A stretch of 64,000 nt of DNA from Thermodesulfobacteriota bacterium (lineage in GTDB: Bacteria; Desulfobacterota_D; UBA1144; Nemesobacterales; CSP1-2). The notes beneath the pieces were generated by a model. It was not told the origin of the DNA. It searched no databases and worked only from the letters and a program-made list of their open reading frames with translations. Both the position numbers and the translations under genes were made by a program. The stretch is taken from NCBI GenBank assembly GCA_035559815.1, contig DATMAT010000023.1, forward strand, positions 62,001 through 126,000. The letters run 5' to 3'. The first letter of the stretch is position 1. Every line of letters starts with the position of its first letter. Positions 54,906-63,824 of the stretch are shown here, in pieces.

Positions 54906-55121
54906 ATGAAACCGATTCTTCTTTGCATCCTTCTGGGAATGAACCCAGCTTATGTAGCAAAAATTCCCTACGTGTTTAAGTCTCAGTCTGTAGAGTTTGC
55001 TCGTGGACATATCTTTGCTTGTGTAAAAGACAAAGTAGAAAAGCCTGAGCTGCTCATAGAAAAAGACTTAAGCAATGGAACGGATGCCGTGAAGAAGAAA
55101 AAACAAGAAGGAGGTAATTGA
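54906..55121 (+). CDS. Small possibly exported protein at the head of the tra operon
   Basis: This 71-residue frame begins with a hydrophobic segment (MKPILLCILLGMNPAYVAKI) and ends in a Lys-rich tail (AVKKKKQEGGN). The ribosome-binding candidate AAAGGAG is 20 bases from the ATG, further than usual, so the start is uncertain. Its stop (TGA) overlaps the next ATG region closely (AATTGAATG), which supports it as the first gene of the operon. Family unknown. Confidence 0.5.
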   Translation: MKPILLCILLGMNPAYVAKIPYVFKSQSVEFARGHIFACVKDKVEKPELLIEKDLSNGTDAVKKKKQEGGN

Positions 55122-56231
55122 ATGAATTTTAAAGTTTATGCGTTTCTTATTTCGTTTCTTATCTCCATTGCCTCTCTATTTTCCTGCACAGGGAGCGGAG
55201 GAGGTAGTCCTGACGGGATAGCAAAGAGTGAAATCATAGAAATCAATTCTTCCGTCTCAGAGACTCTAGGCCAGACCGTGAACTCTTCCCAAGTTCAGGA
55301 AACTCTGGCTTCAGGCAATGTTCAGCAAAACATAGAAGAGATCGGAAAAGGCGATGGAGCTCAGACAACCTTCTCAAAAATCCTCTCGGCCTCTCCTGTT
55401 GTTCAGGGAAGCGTAAAAGTCCTGGTTGAAGGCACCAATATAACCGGCCAGGACGATGGAAGCGGGAATCTAGACGGCACAGGGCTGAGTGGAAGCATTG
55501 ATTACAGTTCAGGAGTAATAGTCGTCAATCTCACAGACCCTGCTCCGATGGATGCGAGCGTGGTTACGTCCTATAAGAGTTCATTCTCAAACAGCGGGTC
55601 AAAAGTCCTCCAGAATAAGCCCCAGCCCGGAACTCTTGAGATCTCAGACGGAACGCAGACCCTAGAAGATGATGGAATGGGTGAGCTCACAGGTGAGGGA
55701 TCCGGGACGGTGGATTATTCAAGCGGTTTTGTTACCTGGAATTTTAATTCTTTCCCCTCGGGTGACGTCATTGCGATATACGAGGCCTCAGACCTGAAAT
55801 CGTTTACATACATGCTCTCTTCTACTCCGGTTATTCCCAACACGTTACAAATCACAATCGGAAATCTTTCCCTTGAGGATGACGGAAGCGGCAACCTCAC
55901 AGGCGATGGCTCGGGAACGATTAGTTATGAGTCAGGATTTCTTAAATTCAGTGTAAATGAGTCTCTTTCAGATGGATTAGACATCGTTGCCTTTTACCAG
56001 AAAGACGTTCGGGAATTTTCCTACACTGTATCTTCCCCTCCGGTAGAAGAAGGGACTGTCCTAATTCAAAGCGGCAATCTAGTGCTTGCAGACGATGGCG
56101 AGGGGAAGCTTGACGGCGACGGCTCCGGGACGGTGGATTACGAAACCGGAGTAATTAATTTCACTTTCTCCTCTGTACCTGCAGAGGACATAGAAGTGCT
56201 TTATACATCATTGGAAAAAGGAGGTGATTGA
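55122..56231 (+). CDS. Repeat lipoprotein with four DDGxG beta-repeats
   Basis: This 369-residue protein has a signal segment and a probable lipid-modified Cys22 (LFSC, slightly atypical lipobox), a Ser/Gln/Asn-rich spacer and four repeats of about 70 residues at 77-152, 155-222, 225-293 and 296-362. Each contains a variant of DDGSGNLTGDGSGTIDY followed by a hydrophobic strand. Such repeats occur in phage tail and baseplate-like proteins and surface proteins; here it precedes pilin and transfer genes, so a role in mating contact or at the cell surface is possible. GGAGG sits before the ATG. Confidence 0.75.
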   Translation: MNFKVYAFLISFLISIASLFSCTGSGGGSPDGIAKSEIIEINSSVSETLGQTVNSSQVQETLASGNVQQNIEEIGKGDGAQTTFSKILSASPVVQGSVKVLVEGTNITGQDDGSGNLDGTGLSGSIDYSSGVIVVNLTDPAPMDASVVTSYKSSFSNSGSKVLQNKPQPGTLEISDGTQTLEDDGMGELTGEGSGTVDYSSGFVTWNFNSFPSGDVIAIYEASDLKSFTYMLSSTPVIPNTLQITIGNLSLEDDGSGNLTGDGSGTISYESGFLKFSVNESLSDGLDIVAFYQKDVREFSYTVSSPPVEEGTVLIQSGNLVLADDGEGKLDGDGSGTVDYETGVINFTFSSVPAEDIEVLYTSLEKGGD

Positions 56232-56792
56232 ATGAGAAAGTTTTTATGTTTAATCGTTTTTTCTATATTTCTTGCTTCTGTCTTAAGCTCAAATGAGGCA
56301 AATGCTCTCGGCTACAAATACGGTCTCTTTGGAGGGTACAACTACACGAATTTCGGATTTGGAGAGCTTCCGGAGGGGCTTAGCGCAAATGGAAACGGTG
56401 GTTACGTTGGTCTCGAAGGAGGCGTATTTCTGTCGGGAAGGTTTTTTAGACCTGGGATAGAAATATCACCTGCCTATGTAATCTCTCATGTGAATCAAGA
56501 AGGGGAAAGCTCAAGAAACATACATAGTATTCTTGTTCCTGCTTATCTGACTTTTTCCTTTGGTGAGCGGAATCCATTTGTTGATGTAGGTGTAGGAGCG
56601 GGGCCTCTTTTTCTGGATCTATCGGAGAACACAAATACGGATTTGGGAATATTTGCAAAAGTATCCCCTGTAGTTGAAGTATCGCGGAGTATTTATTTAG
56701 GCCCTCATATCCAGTTCTTCTGGGATGTGACAGCACCCAGCGATACAAATATATGGGGAATCCTCGCAGGAATAAGTCTTGAAATCTATTAA
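56232..56792 (+). CDS. Putative outer-membrane beta-barrel protein
   Basis: This 186-residue protein has a signal peptide (FLCLIVFSIFLASVLSSNEANA) and a mature part with alternating polar/hydrophobic, Gly- and aromatic-rich strands (YKYGLFGGYNYTNFGFG, NPFVDVGVGAGPLFLDL) ending in an aromatic residue (LEIY), features of small outer-membrane barrels. AAAGGAGGTGATTG immediately precedes the start and the upstream stop overlaps. It does not match a standard Tra protein. Confidence 0.7.
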   Translation: MRKFLCLIVFSIFLASVLSSNEANALGYKYGLFGGYNYTNFGFGELPEGLSANGNGGYVGLEGGVFLSGRFFRPGIEISPAYVISHVNQEGESSRNIHSILVPAYLTFSFGERNPFVDVGVGAGPLFLDLSENTNTDLGIFAKVSPVVEVSRSIYLGPHIQFFWDVTAPSDTNIWGILAGISLEIY

Positions 56793-56807
56793 AAAAGGAG
56801 GTGATAA

Positions 56808-57158
56808 ATGATGAGAAGGTACGTAGCTCAATACTCTAAATTTATACCGGCTCTCTATGGCAGGACAAAGAGAGATAAAGCGCTCATTGCTCTCTTTGCT
56901 CTTATTTCGATGATTGTCCTGGCGGGCAACAGTTATGCGGGAACAACCGGGACAGAATTCCAGGGCGCATATGCTCTAATATCAGGCTGGACAACGGGTT
57001 TCCTGGGGAGAATAATAGCGCTTGCAACGTTCCTGGTCGGCCTTGCCGGCACGATAATACGTCAGAATCTTTATCCGGTTGTAGTTGGGCTTGCCGTAGC
57101 CCTAACGGTGGCGCTTGGTCCCTCGATCATAGAGGCGATAGCTACTGCAACATTCTAG
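56808..57158 (+). CDS. traA: TraA-like conjugative pilin
   Basis: This 116-residue protein has a long basic leader (MMRRYVAQYSKFIPALYGRTKRD), a hydrophobic segment ending SYAG at about residue 45 that is a likely signal-peptidase site, and a mature part of about 70 residues with two hydrophobic helices (GRIIALATFLVGLAGTI and VVVGLAVALTVALGPSIIEAI). This is the architecture of F-type TraA prepilins. AGGAGGTG lies four bases from the ATG. It precedes traL as in F-type operons. Confidence 0.8.
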   Translation: MMRRYVAQYSKFIPALYGRTKRDKALIALFALISMIVLAGNSYAGTTGTEFQGAYALISGWTTGFLGRIIALATFLVGLAGTIIRQNLYPVVVGLAVALTVALGPSIIEAIATATF

Positions 57159-57169
57159 TTCCGAGCCGG

Positions 57170-57463
57170 ATGAGGATAAAGAAGGAGGTTTTAACAGTGT
57201 TTGAAGGGAAAATTAAAGTATTGGAAATAGAAAAGATCGACCATCCAAAGATAGCAGGGATTACCACAATATATCTCCAGGACATAGGCAAGATTTCGGG
57301 GATAAAAATAGTTCATATAAACGGTGAAGTAAAATGCGAGCCGCCTAACCGCAGTTTTGTGGATAATGGAATAAGAAAATGGCAAAACGTTTTCTCTTTT
57401 GAAAGGGACCTCTGGGATAAAATCCAGGAAAAAATAGTTAAGGAGTGGCAGAAATGCAGGTAA
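57170..57463 (+). CDS. SpoVG-like small protein in the tra operon
   Basis: This 97-residue protein has a beta-rich core (KIKVLEIEKIDHPKIAGITTIYLQDIGKISGIKIVHING) followed by a charged helix (LWDKIQEKIVKEWQK), similar in layout to SpoVG-type nucleic-acid-binding proteins, which share I...I..D.......I.. patterning and an IxxxI helix at the end. The match is only by eye. It lies between traA and traL, where F-type operons normally have nothing. Its end overlaps traL by ten bases. Confidence 0.55.
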   Translation: MRIKKEVLTVFEGKIKVLEIEKIDHPKIAGITTIYLQDIGKISGIKIVHINGEVKCEPPNRSFVDNGIRKWQNVFSFERDLWDKIQEKIVKEWQKCR

Positions 57464-57720
57464 GGATTCCCAGGTATATAGACGATCTTCCCCAAATCCT
57501 CTGGTGGGAGATTGACGAAGTTTGCCTGTTTGCGGGACTTTTTGGAATTGGAATCATTCTGGGATCAACGGCAATTGGGCTTGTTTCAGGGATTTCAGCT
57601 ACCTATCTTCTCCAAAAGCTAAAAGCAGGCCGGGGAGCGGAGTATCTAATGCACTGGGGATATTGGCATGGATTAATCGGGCTCAAGCCTGAAAGCTACC
57701 ATGAGGAGTTTATAGAATAG
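57454..57720 (+). CDS. traL: TraL conjugation protein
   Basis: From the ATG at 57454 (AGGAG eight bases upstream), 88 residues open RIPRYIDDLPQILWWEIDEV and carry two hydrophobic segments (LFAGLFGIGIILG, TAIGLVSGISATYLL), then the short LKAGRGAEYLMHWGYWHGL end. This is the TraL pattern of the F-type inner-membrane pilus assembly complex. traE follows after a repeat. Confidence 0.88.
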   Translation: MQVRIPRYIDDLPQILWWEIDEVCLFAGLFGIGIILGSTAIGLVSGISATYLLQKLKAGRGAEYLMHWGYWHGLIGLKPESYHEEFIE

Positions 57721-57731
57721 GAGGTAAATTA

Positions 57732-57805
57732 GCCACGAAGACACCAAGACACCAAGAGAAACCAAAATTTAAATTTCTTTCTTAGTGCCTTCGTGCCTTA
57801 GTGGC
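57732..57805. repeat. Imperfect inverted repeat between traL and traE
   Basis: GCCACGAAGACACCAAGA (57732 on) and a right arm ending TTAGTGGC (57805) pair over about 28 bases with several mismatches, each arm built of three 10-base GNNACNAAG units. The centre is an AT palindrome. It is of the GCCACGAAG type also seen near 20390. Confidence 0.75.
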
Positions 57806-57816
57806 AAAAAATAAAA

Positions 57817-58380
57817 ATGAGAATAAGGGTATTCAGAGAAAGATGGGAAAACCTGGAAAAAGAAAACGGACTGCTCCGGTTCTTCATACTTTTACTAATT
57901 ATCGGAATTCTAACTGAAGGGGTTTTTATGCTTATTTCTTTAAGGAAGACCACAGTCAATATTTATGTGCCTGAGTATCTGGAAAAGGATTTTTCCGTAA
58001 AAAACGGGTTGCCTTCTGAGGATTATTTCGAGCAGTGGGCGCTATCTCTCATTCCCTACATCGCTTCTTTCACTCCGGAAAGCGTTGACTTCAACATAAG
58101 GACGTTTCTCTCATACGTTCATCCCAATAACTACGGTTTGATCGAAAATAAACTTATAAGTCTAGGGGATGAGATAAAAAGTGTTGGAATTTCTCAGGCG
58201 TTCTTCTCCCAGGAGGTTTCCACATCCGGCAAAGAGGTAAGCGTCATGGGAAGACAGGTGCGGTTTGTGGGGAAAACTCCGACAAGCGATGAGATAGTAC
58301 GCTATATCTTTTCCTTCAAAGTTGAAGGGGGAAAACCCTTGATAGAGAACATTAATGTCACTACGGATTCCGGAAGGTGA
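57817..58380 (+). CDS. traE: TraE conjugation protein
   Basis: This 187-residue inner-membrane protein has one N-terminal transmembrane helix (LLRFFILLLIIGILTEGVFML) and a periplasmic domain with TVNIYVPEYLEKDFSV and FTPESVDFNIRTFLSYVHP, matching the TraE/VirB5-like F-type assembly factor. Order traL-traE-traK is conserved. Confidence 0.9.
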   Translation: MRIRVFRERWENLEKENGLLRFFILLLIIGILTEGVFMLISLRKTTVNIYVPEYLEKDFSVKNGLPSEDYFEQWALSLIPYIASFTPESVDFNIRTFLSYVHPNNYGLIENKLISLGDEIKSVGISQAFFSQEVSTSGKEVSVMGRQVRFVGKTPTSDEIVRYIFSFKVEGGKPLIENINVTTDSGR

Positions 58381-58387
58381 AAGCAAG

Positions 58388-59086
58388 ATGAGAATGAATA
58401 GTATTAAGCTAGTAGTTATGGTTGTGAGTATTTTTCTCTTAGCAAATAAAGTTTGGGCTACAACCGTAATCGAAGCAATCGACGAAGATAAAAGCATATT
58501 CGTAACAGTGTCAAGCCGGGACATAAACCGTATAGAAATGCCCGAGCCTGTAATTGAGGCTCTATCATCCAAGGCTATAGATGTAAAAATCAAGGAGCGA
58601 AATATATTTGTAAAAGTTCCCGATTCACATCCTGCCGAGCTTTTTATCTCTACAAAGAAAAAAAACATTTCTCTAATCCTGGTTCCCAAAGACATTCCTG
58701 CTGAAACAATCGTGGTAAGAGATACAAAAGATGGCCTTTCTACCTCTAGCTGGAATTTCGTAGAAGATAATTCCTATGAAGGGACAATAAAAAAGATCAT
58801 GCTCTTCCTCTTTAAGAGAAGCGCCCCTTCCGGATATATAGCCAGTTATCCAAAAGATGAAGGCTGGATGCTAAACGGAGTTAGTTTAAGAAAGGCTTAT
58901 GTGATTGAGGGACCCGTATTTCAAGGGGAGTTGTATGAAATCAAAAATATAAGCTCAGTCGAAGTAAATCTGAGCGAAGAGATGTTCTACCAAAAAGGAA
59001 TCATGGCAATAAGCATTGATAAATATGATCTTGCCACAGGTGAAACCTGCAAATTATTCATCGTAAAGAGGTCGCGACATGATTAA
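58388..59086 (+). CDS. traK: TraK conjugation protein (outer-core secretin-like)
   Basis: From the ATG at 58388 there are 232 residues with a signal peptide (KLVVMVVSIFLLANKVWA) and a beta-rich body (VTVSSRDINRIEMP, VKIKERNIFVKVPDSHPAELFIS, LILVPKDIPAETIVV) like TraK/VirB9-type outer-core proteins. Another ATG eleven codons earlier overlaps traE. TraK contacts TraB and TraV. Confidence 0.88.
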   Translation: MRMNSIKLVVMVVSIFLLANKVWATTVIEAIDEDKSIFVTVSSRDINRIEMPEPVIEALSSKAIDVKIKERNIFVKVPDSHPAELFISTKKKNISLILVPKDIPAETIVVRDTKDGLSTSSWNFVEDNSYEGTIKKIMLFLFKRSAPSGYIASYPKDEGWMLNGVSLRKAYVIEGPVFQGELYEIKNISSVEVNLSEEMFYQKGIMAISIDKYDLATGETCKLFIVKRSRHD

Positions 59087-60509
59087 TCGGAGATTAAAAG
59101 GAAGACGGGGAAAGGTCCTTGGTATAGGTCTTATACTGCTGGGGACTATTGTAGTTATAGCACTTCTCACATCGGATGAAGAAGAAGGGGCGCGTAAAAG
59201 AGAGCAAGAAAAGACCAGGGTTTTAAAAACGGCTGATTTAGAGAAGGAAAAATGGCGTGCCTCTGCCGAGAAGGAAATAGACAAACTGAGAAACTCCCAA
59301 AAAGAACTCCTTAAGGAAATCAAATCCCTTAAAGAGAAGCTCTCGGCAAAAGAAGAAAAAGAAAGCTCCCCACCGCTGCCGCCTTTATCGCCTGGAAAGA
59401 ATGTATTTTCTCCGCCTCCCCCACCACCACCGCCAAGCTTTGAAAATGGAAAAGGAACGCTTGAAAAGATTCCCTCTCAAATCCGGGTATTTTCTCCTGA
59501 GACTGCATCCATAGTTTCAGGCCAGGCTCAAATCAGTCCCCAAAAAGAAGAGTCTACTCTAGGCAAAGGAAATTGGATACCATCCGGAAGCTTTGTGAAG
59601 GGAATACTGCTTAGTGGTCTCGATGCGCCTACAGGGGTTCAGGCAAGGGGTAACCCCTATCCGGTGCTGATTCGTTTATCAGAGCCGGCTAACCTTCCAA
59701 ATCTAAGAAGACTCGATGTAAAAGAGTGTTTTGCCACAGGCGGCGGATACGGTGATTTAGCCTCAGAACGGGCATACATAAGACTTGAGACTATCTCCTG
59801 TGTTCTTAAGTCCGGGAAGGTAATCGATACCCAGGTAAAAGGGTACGTTGCGGGAGAGGACGGAAAAGTAGGGATTCGCGGAAGGCTTATTTCCAAGCAG
59901 GGTCAGTTTTTATCCCGAGCACTTCTTGCCGGGTTTGCCAGCGGAATAGGACAGGCGTTTAGCTCCTTTAGTACCGTTACCAGTATCGGCGCCGGGGGCA
60001 CGGTAACGGTAGGACCCGATGAATTAAAGGATATCGGCCTTGTGGCGGCGGGAGGAGGCGTCTCAAGGGCTGCTGAGAAACTGGCAGATTACTACCTAAA
60101 ACTTGCGGATGAGGTCTTTCCGGTCGTGGAAATAGATTCGGGCAGGACTGTAGACGTCGTGGTGCTTGAAGGAAAAGAGCTAACTCCCAGAGGGAGGCTT
60201 ATTTCTGGCGAGGCCAGAGACTCAATTCCAGAAGATACCACTACTTCTTTCTATGAATCGGATGAAAAAACGGAGCCTTCGGAGATAGATATATCCGCTT
60301 TCCCCAATCTTCCCCAGGAAAATTTGCCTGATTCTATCGGTAGTGACGTGAAACCAAAAAAACTGGGTGTTTTTCAGGAAGGAAACATTACTAAAAAACC
60401 GGATGAGGAAAAATCAAAAGAGAGGAGTTTTCTTAAGGAAGATAAACAAGGAAAAAGTAGGAACCTGGAGTTAGAAATTCTAAAAAAGCTAGAAGAAGGG
60501 AAAAGATGA
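59079..60509 (+). CDS. traB: TraB conjugation protein (VirB10-like)
   Basis: TraB spans both membranes in the F-type core complex. The 476 residues have one transmembrane helix (about 14-31), a coiled-coil (38-90), a Pro-rich linker with a run of PPPPPPPP (about 95-120), then the VirB10-type barrel: WIPSGSFVKGILLSGLDAPTG, ECFATGGGYGDLASERAYIRLE and GIRGRLISKQG. A charged tail follows the core, longer than usual. The gene overlaps traK by eight bases. Confidence 0.93.
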   Translation: MINRRLKGRRGKVLGIGLILLGTIVVIALLTSDEEEGARKREQEKTRVLKTADLEKEKWRASAEKEIDKLRNSQKELLKEIKSLKEKLSAKEEKESSPPLPPLSPGKNVFSPPPPPPPPSFENGKGTLEKIPSQIRVFSPETASIVSGQAQISPQKEESTLGKGNWIPSGSFVKGILLSGLDAPTGVQARGNPYPVLIRLSEPANLPNLRRLDVKECFATGGGYGDLASERAYIRLETISCVLKSGKVIDTQVKGYVAGEDGKVGIRGRLISKQGQFLSRALLAGFASGIGQAFSSFSTVTSIGAGGTVTVGPDELKDIGLVAAGGGVSRAAEKLADYYLKLADEVFPVVEIDSGRTVDVVVLEGKELTPRGRLISGEARDSIPEDTTTSFYESDEKTEPSEIDISAFPNLPQENLPDSIGSDVKPKKLGVFQEGNITKKPDEEKSKERSFLKEDKQGKSRNLELEILKKLEEGKR

Positions 60510-61048
60510 AAACTAAATTAGCATTTTTTATCACTTTAGCTCTTTCAATTTTAATTTTTCAGGCCTGTGGAGGACCAAAATACGGGTGTTCCTACGGTGA
60601 GGGGGTATCTTGCGAAAGTGTATCCACCGTATATAAAGATTCGCTTTCCGGTGAATTAGAGAAGAAAAAGGAAGAAGAGAGAAATCTGAGAGAACTGGAA
60701 AAGGAAAAAAGACCGAGAAAATTAGGGACTGGTGAAATTTCATATGTAAAAACTAAAGGAAAAAACTGGAGCAGCTCACAAGCTTCAAGCTCGTCAGCCA
60801 GTACCGCCATTAGCTTTAATCCTGGTCTGAAATCTGATGAACCCAATGTAGTTCCCCTTCGCACTCCACCGGATGTGCTGAGGGTCTGGGTCGCTCCCTG
60901 GGAAGATAAAAACGGAGCGCTCCACGGAGGAAACTACATCTATCTCGTCGTGAATTCCGGAAGATGGATTTTTGGAAATAAAGAAGTTGAAGAGTCAGGA
61001 AATATTATACCTTTGGAGAGTGTAACCGATGGGAATACAGCAGAATAA
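60506..61048 (+). CDS. traV: TraV lipoprotein
   Basis: TraV is the outer-membrane lipoprotein of the F-type core (VirB7-like). The 180 residues have a lipobox FQAC (Cys21) followed by the TraV cysteine pattern (CGGPKYGCSYGEGVSCESV), a charged coiled stretch and a C-terminal LRVWVAPWEDKNGALHGGNYIYLVV segment typical of TraV. It overlaps traB by four bases and traC by twenty. Confidence 0.92.
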   Translation: MKTKLAFFITLALSILIFQACGGPKYGCSYGEGVSCESVSTVYKDSLSGELEKKKEEERNLRELEKEKRPRKLGTGEISYVKTKGKNWSSSQASSSSASTAISFNPGLKSDEPNVVPLRTPPDVLRVWVAPWEDKNGALHGGNYIYLVVNSGRWIFGNKEVEESGNIIPLESVTDGNTAE

Positions 61049-63479
61049 GCTTAAGGAGGGAATTAAGCGTGAACCCCTTTCGGACTGGCTTCCCTATATA
61101 GCCTACGAAGAGGGTCTTTATCTACTCATGGACGGATCTCTTGGATTCATATTTGAGATAAACCCGCTTCTTGAAGCAGGCTCCGATACTCACAAGATTA
61201 TTTCAAGACTCTACAACTCAGAGTTTTTTCCCACAAATTCAACTATCCAGTGGCATGTTTTTGCATCTGAACGGATTTTTCCGCAGCTCGAGATCTGGAA
61301 GATGAGCCGTTCGGCCAATTTTAAAAGATTTACCGAGGAAAGAGCAAAGCTTTATACGGATAACATTAAGGATATTTTGGGCCATCCGGTAAGAGATTTC
61401 AGATTCCTGGTCTCTATAAAAATCCCCCATCCTTTGAAAAAGAAAGGGTTTCTTCATGAAGAGGACATAGACCTTAGCCGCTGGGATGGATACACAGAAG
61501 AGGTGAACAAAATCAGAGAATCTGTTCAGGGAATACTTGAGAGCGCATTTCTTCTACCCCGTGACATTCCGCCTGAGTCTCTAATTCCTCTTTTAGTGGA
61601 GCTTTTTAATCCCGGGCATCCTGAAGACAGTCTTTCATGGGACAGGTATGAGAAGAATGAAGAAATCAGGCATCAGATCATAGATTATGAAACAAAGATA
61701 AGAATCACAGAAAGAGGGATTTTCCTTAATCATTACGAGCTAAAGAGCCTTAGCCCAAGAATCTATCCGGAAGTCTGGGATATGTACAGCTTCCACGAGC
61801 TCTTCGGAGATTCAATTCAATCGATGAGGCAAATTCCTTCTTATTTTCTCCTTAGCGCAAACTTTATAATGTTGGATAAGAACAAATCAAAGTCGGCTCT
61901 TACAGCAAAAGCATCTATTGTGAAGCATCAGTCGTTTGGGTTTATTACACATTTTATTCCTCGCCTGAGACGGAAGGCCGAGAACTTTGATATTATCATG
62001 CAGGAGTTCGAAAACGGGGAAACGGCGATAAAAGGATATTTGAACCTCTTTGTTCGTGGAAAAACCCCGAAAGAAACAGAGAAATTAAAAGAAGTAGCAG
62101 GAGGAATCTGGAGGGCTAAAAACTTTGAAATCCAGGAAGACCCTTACATTATGCTCCCACTTCTACTCCAGAGCCTGCCGCTGGGGCTTGAGCCTTTCCA
62201 GGACAAGCTTATCAAAAGAGCAAAAACAATACCGAGCTCGGCGGGAGCCGCTCTTACCCCGGTAGCTATCGACTGGAAGGGATCGAGAGGAGGACCGCTT
62301 ATTTTTATCTCAAGACGTGGACAGATTATGCAGGTGGACTTCTTTAAATCCTCTTCGAATTACAACTGTGTGATGTTTGCCCAGAGCGGGTCGGGAAAAT
62401 CCTTTCTTACCTCCGATATTATCTCCGGCTACCTTGCAGAAGGTGCCCAGGTATTTGTTGTGGATATCGGGCGGTCATACGAGAAGCTCTGTAAGTATAT
62501 AGGAGGGGATTTCATAGTATTTAGTGAGGATTCTAATATCTCGCTTAACCCCTTCTCGAACGTTGTAAATATAAAAGAGGACATGGAGCTTCTAAAACCC
62601 CTCCTTTGCCAGATGGCCAGTCCCTCAAAAGTCCTCTCAGACCTTGAAAAATCCTATGTGGAGAAAGCAATAAAGGAATCGTGGAATGAAAAGGGACAAG
62701 AGGCTGAAATTGATGATGTGGTGAGAAGGCTCGAAGCCATGGAAGACCCTTATCACCGGGCAAAAGACCTGGCCAGGATGCTCTATCCGTTCTCAGAGCA
62801 TGGACAATACGGAAGGTTCTTTACCGGAAAAGCAAGCATATCATTCGGAAACTCCCTTACCCTCATAGAGCTCGAAGAGCTAAAGGGAAAGCCCGAGCTC
62901 CAGAGCGCAATGCTTCTACTTATCATCTATCACATATCGCGGGCGATGTATCTCGGAGAAAGAGGAAGAAAGAAGCTTGCGGTGATAGATGAGGCCTGGG
63001 ACCTGCTGGGAGGGAAAATGGCCGCAGAATTTATCTCTCATGGTTACCGGAGGGCAAGAAAATACGGAGGGAGCTTTATTTCAATCACTCAGAGTCTTCT
63101 CGATTTCTATAGAGTGGGTTCGGTAGGGGAAGCTATAACAGAGAATTCCGCCTGGATGCTGATGCTGAGACAAAAGGGGGAAAGTCTTGAGGAGATAAAG
63201 AAGGGACGAAAGCTAATGCTTTCATCATATTTCTTGAATCTAGTCGAGAGTCTTACCACAGTTCCGGGGAGATATTCGGAGGTTTTCATCTACAATAGCG
63301 AAAGGGGAATGGGCCTCGGAAGATTTGTAGTAGACCCTTTCTCATACTGGCTCTACACAACCAAGCCGGATGAGGTTGCGCTTCTTAACAGATTGATCCG
63401 GGATGGATTAAGACTCGAGGAAGCAATTGGGAAATGTATTGAGGCCACAACGGATGAAAGGCAAAAGAGACAAGGGTAA
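61029..63479 (+). CDS. traC: TraC conjugation ATPase (VirB4-like)
   Basis: TraC energises pilus assembly. The 816 residues open SDWLPYIAYEEGLYLLMDGSLGFIFEINPL and contain Walker A FAQSGSGKSF at about residues 450-459 and Walker B KLAVIDEAWDLLGGKMAAEF near 650. FITITQS-like FISITQSLLDFY follows. Length is right for TraC. The start overlaps traV by 20 bases. Confidence 0.95.
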   Translation: MGIQQNKLKEGIKREPLSDWLPYIAYEEGLYLLMDGSLGFIFEINPLLEAGSDTHKIISRLYNSEFFPTNSTIQWHVFASERIFPQLEIWKMSRSANFKRFTEERAKLYTDNIKDILGHPVRDFRFLVSIKIPHPLKKKGFLHEEDIDLSRWDGYTEEVNKIRESVQGILESAFLLPRDIPPESLIPLLVELFNPGHPEDSLSWDRYEKNEEIRHQIIDYETKIRITERGIFLNHYELKSLSPRIYPEVWDMYSFHELFGDSIQSMRQIPSYFLLSANFIMLDKNKSKSALTAKASIVKHQSFGFITHFIPRLRRKAENFDIIMQEFENGETAIKGYLNLFVRGKTPKETEKLKEVAGGIWRAKNFEIQEDPYIMLPLLLQSLPLGLEPFQDKLIKRAKTIPSSAGAALTPVAIDWKGSRGGPLIFISRRGQIMQVDFFKSSSNYNCVMFAQSGSGKSFLTSDIISGYLAEGAQVFVVDIGRSYEKLCKYIGGDFIVFSEDSNISLNPFSNVVNIKEDMELLKPLLCQMASPSKVLSDLEKSYVEKAIKESWNEKGQEAEIDDVVRRLEAMEDPYHRAKDLARMLYPFSEHGQYGRFFTGKASISFGNSLTLIELEELKGKPELQSAMLLLIIYHISRAMYLGERGRKKLAVIDEAWDLLGGKMAAEFISHGYRRARKYGGSFISITQSLLDFYRVGSVGEAITENSAWMLMLRQKGESLEEIKKGRKLMLSSYFLNLVESLTTVPGRYSEVFIYNSERGMGLGRFVVDPFSYWLYTTKPDEVALLNRLIRDGLRLEEAIGKCIEATTDERQKRQG

Positions 63480-63497
63480 ATATGCTGAGGTAAGACC

Positions 63498-63824
63498 ATG
63501 TTAAAAAGTATTCTTTCGGGATTCTTAGGAGCAGTCATTGGGGGTGCTGTTGTTGCGGGATGGCTCTACTTTTTCTCACCAGAGCTCTATATCCTCGACA
63601 TAAAGGGAATTATTGACTCTGAAAGAGAGAAAATCGTGAAAGAGATGCAAGATGAGACTATTTCTCAGGAAGAAGCAGGAAAGGAAATAAATGCCTTCTT
63701 CGATGAATTTAATAGCGTACTGAAAGAGTACAGAAAAAAGGGACAGTTAATTATGGTTAAAGATGCCGTTCTTTCAGGGGGGAAAGACATCAGCGATGAA
63801 TTTAAAGGAAAGCTTGAAGAATGA
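63498..63824 (+). CDS. trbI: TrbI-like conjugation protein
   Basis: This 108-residue protein has one N-terminal transmembrane helix (ILSGFLGAVIGGAVVAGWLYFF) and a periplasmic helical part starting YILDIKGIIDSEREKIVKEM. Size, topology, ILDIKGI segment and position after traC match F-type TrbI, thought to act in pilus retraction. It overlaps the next gene by 29 bases. Confidence 0.7.
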   Translation: MLKSILSGFLGAVIGGAVVAGWLYFFSPELYILDIKGIIDSEREKIVKEMQDETISQEEAGKEINAFFDEFNSVLKEYRKKGQLIMVKDAVLSGGKDISDEFKGKLEE

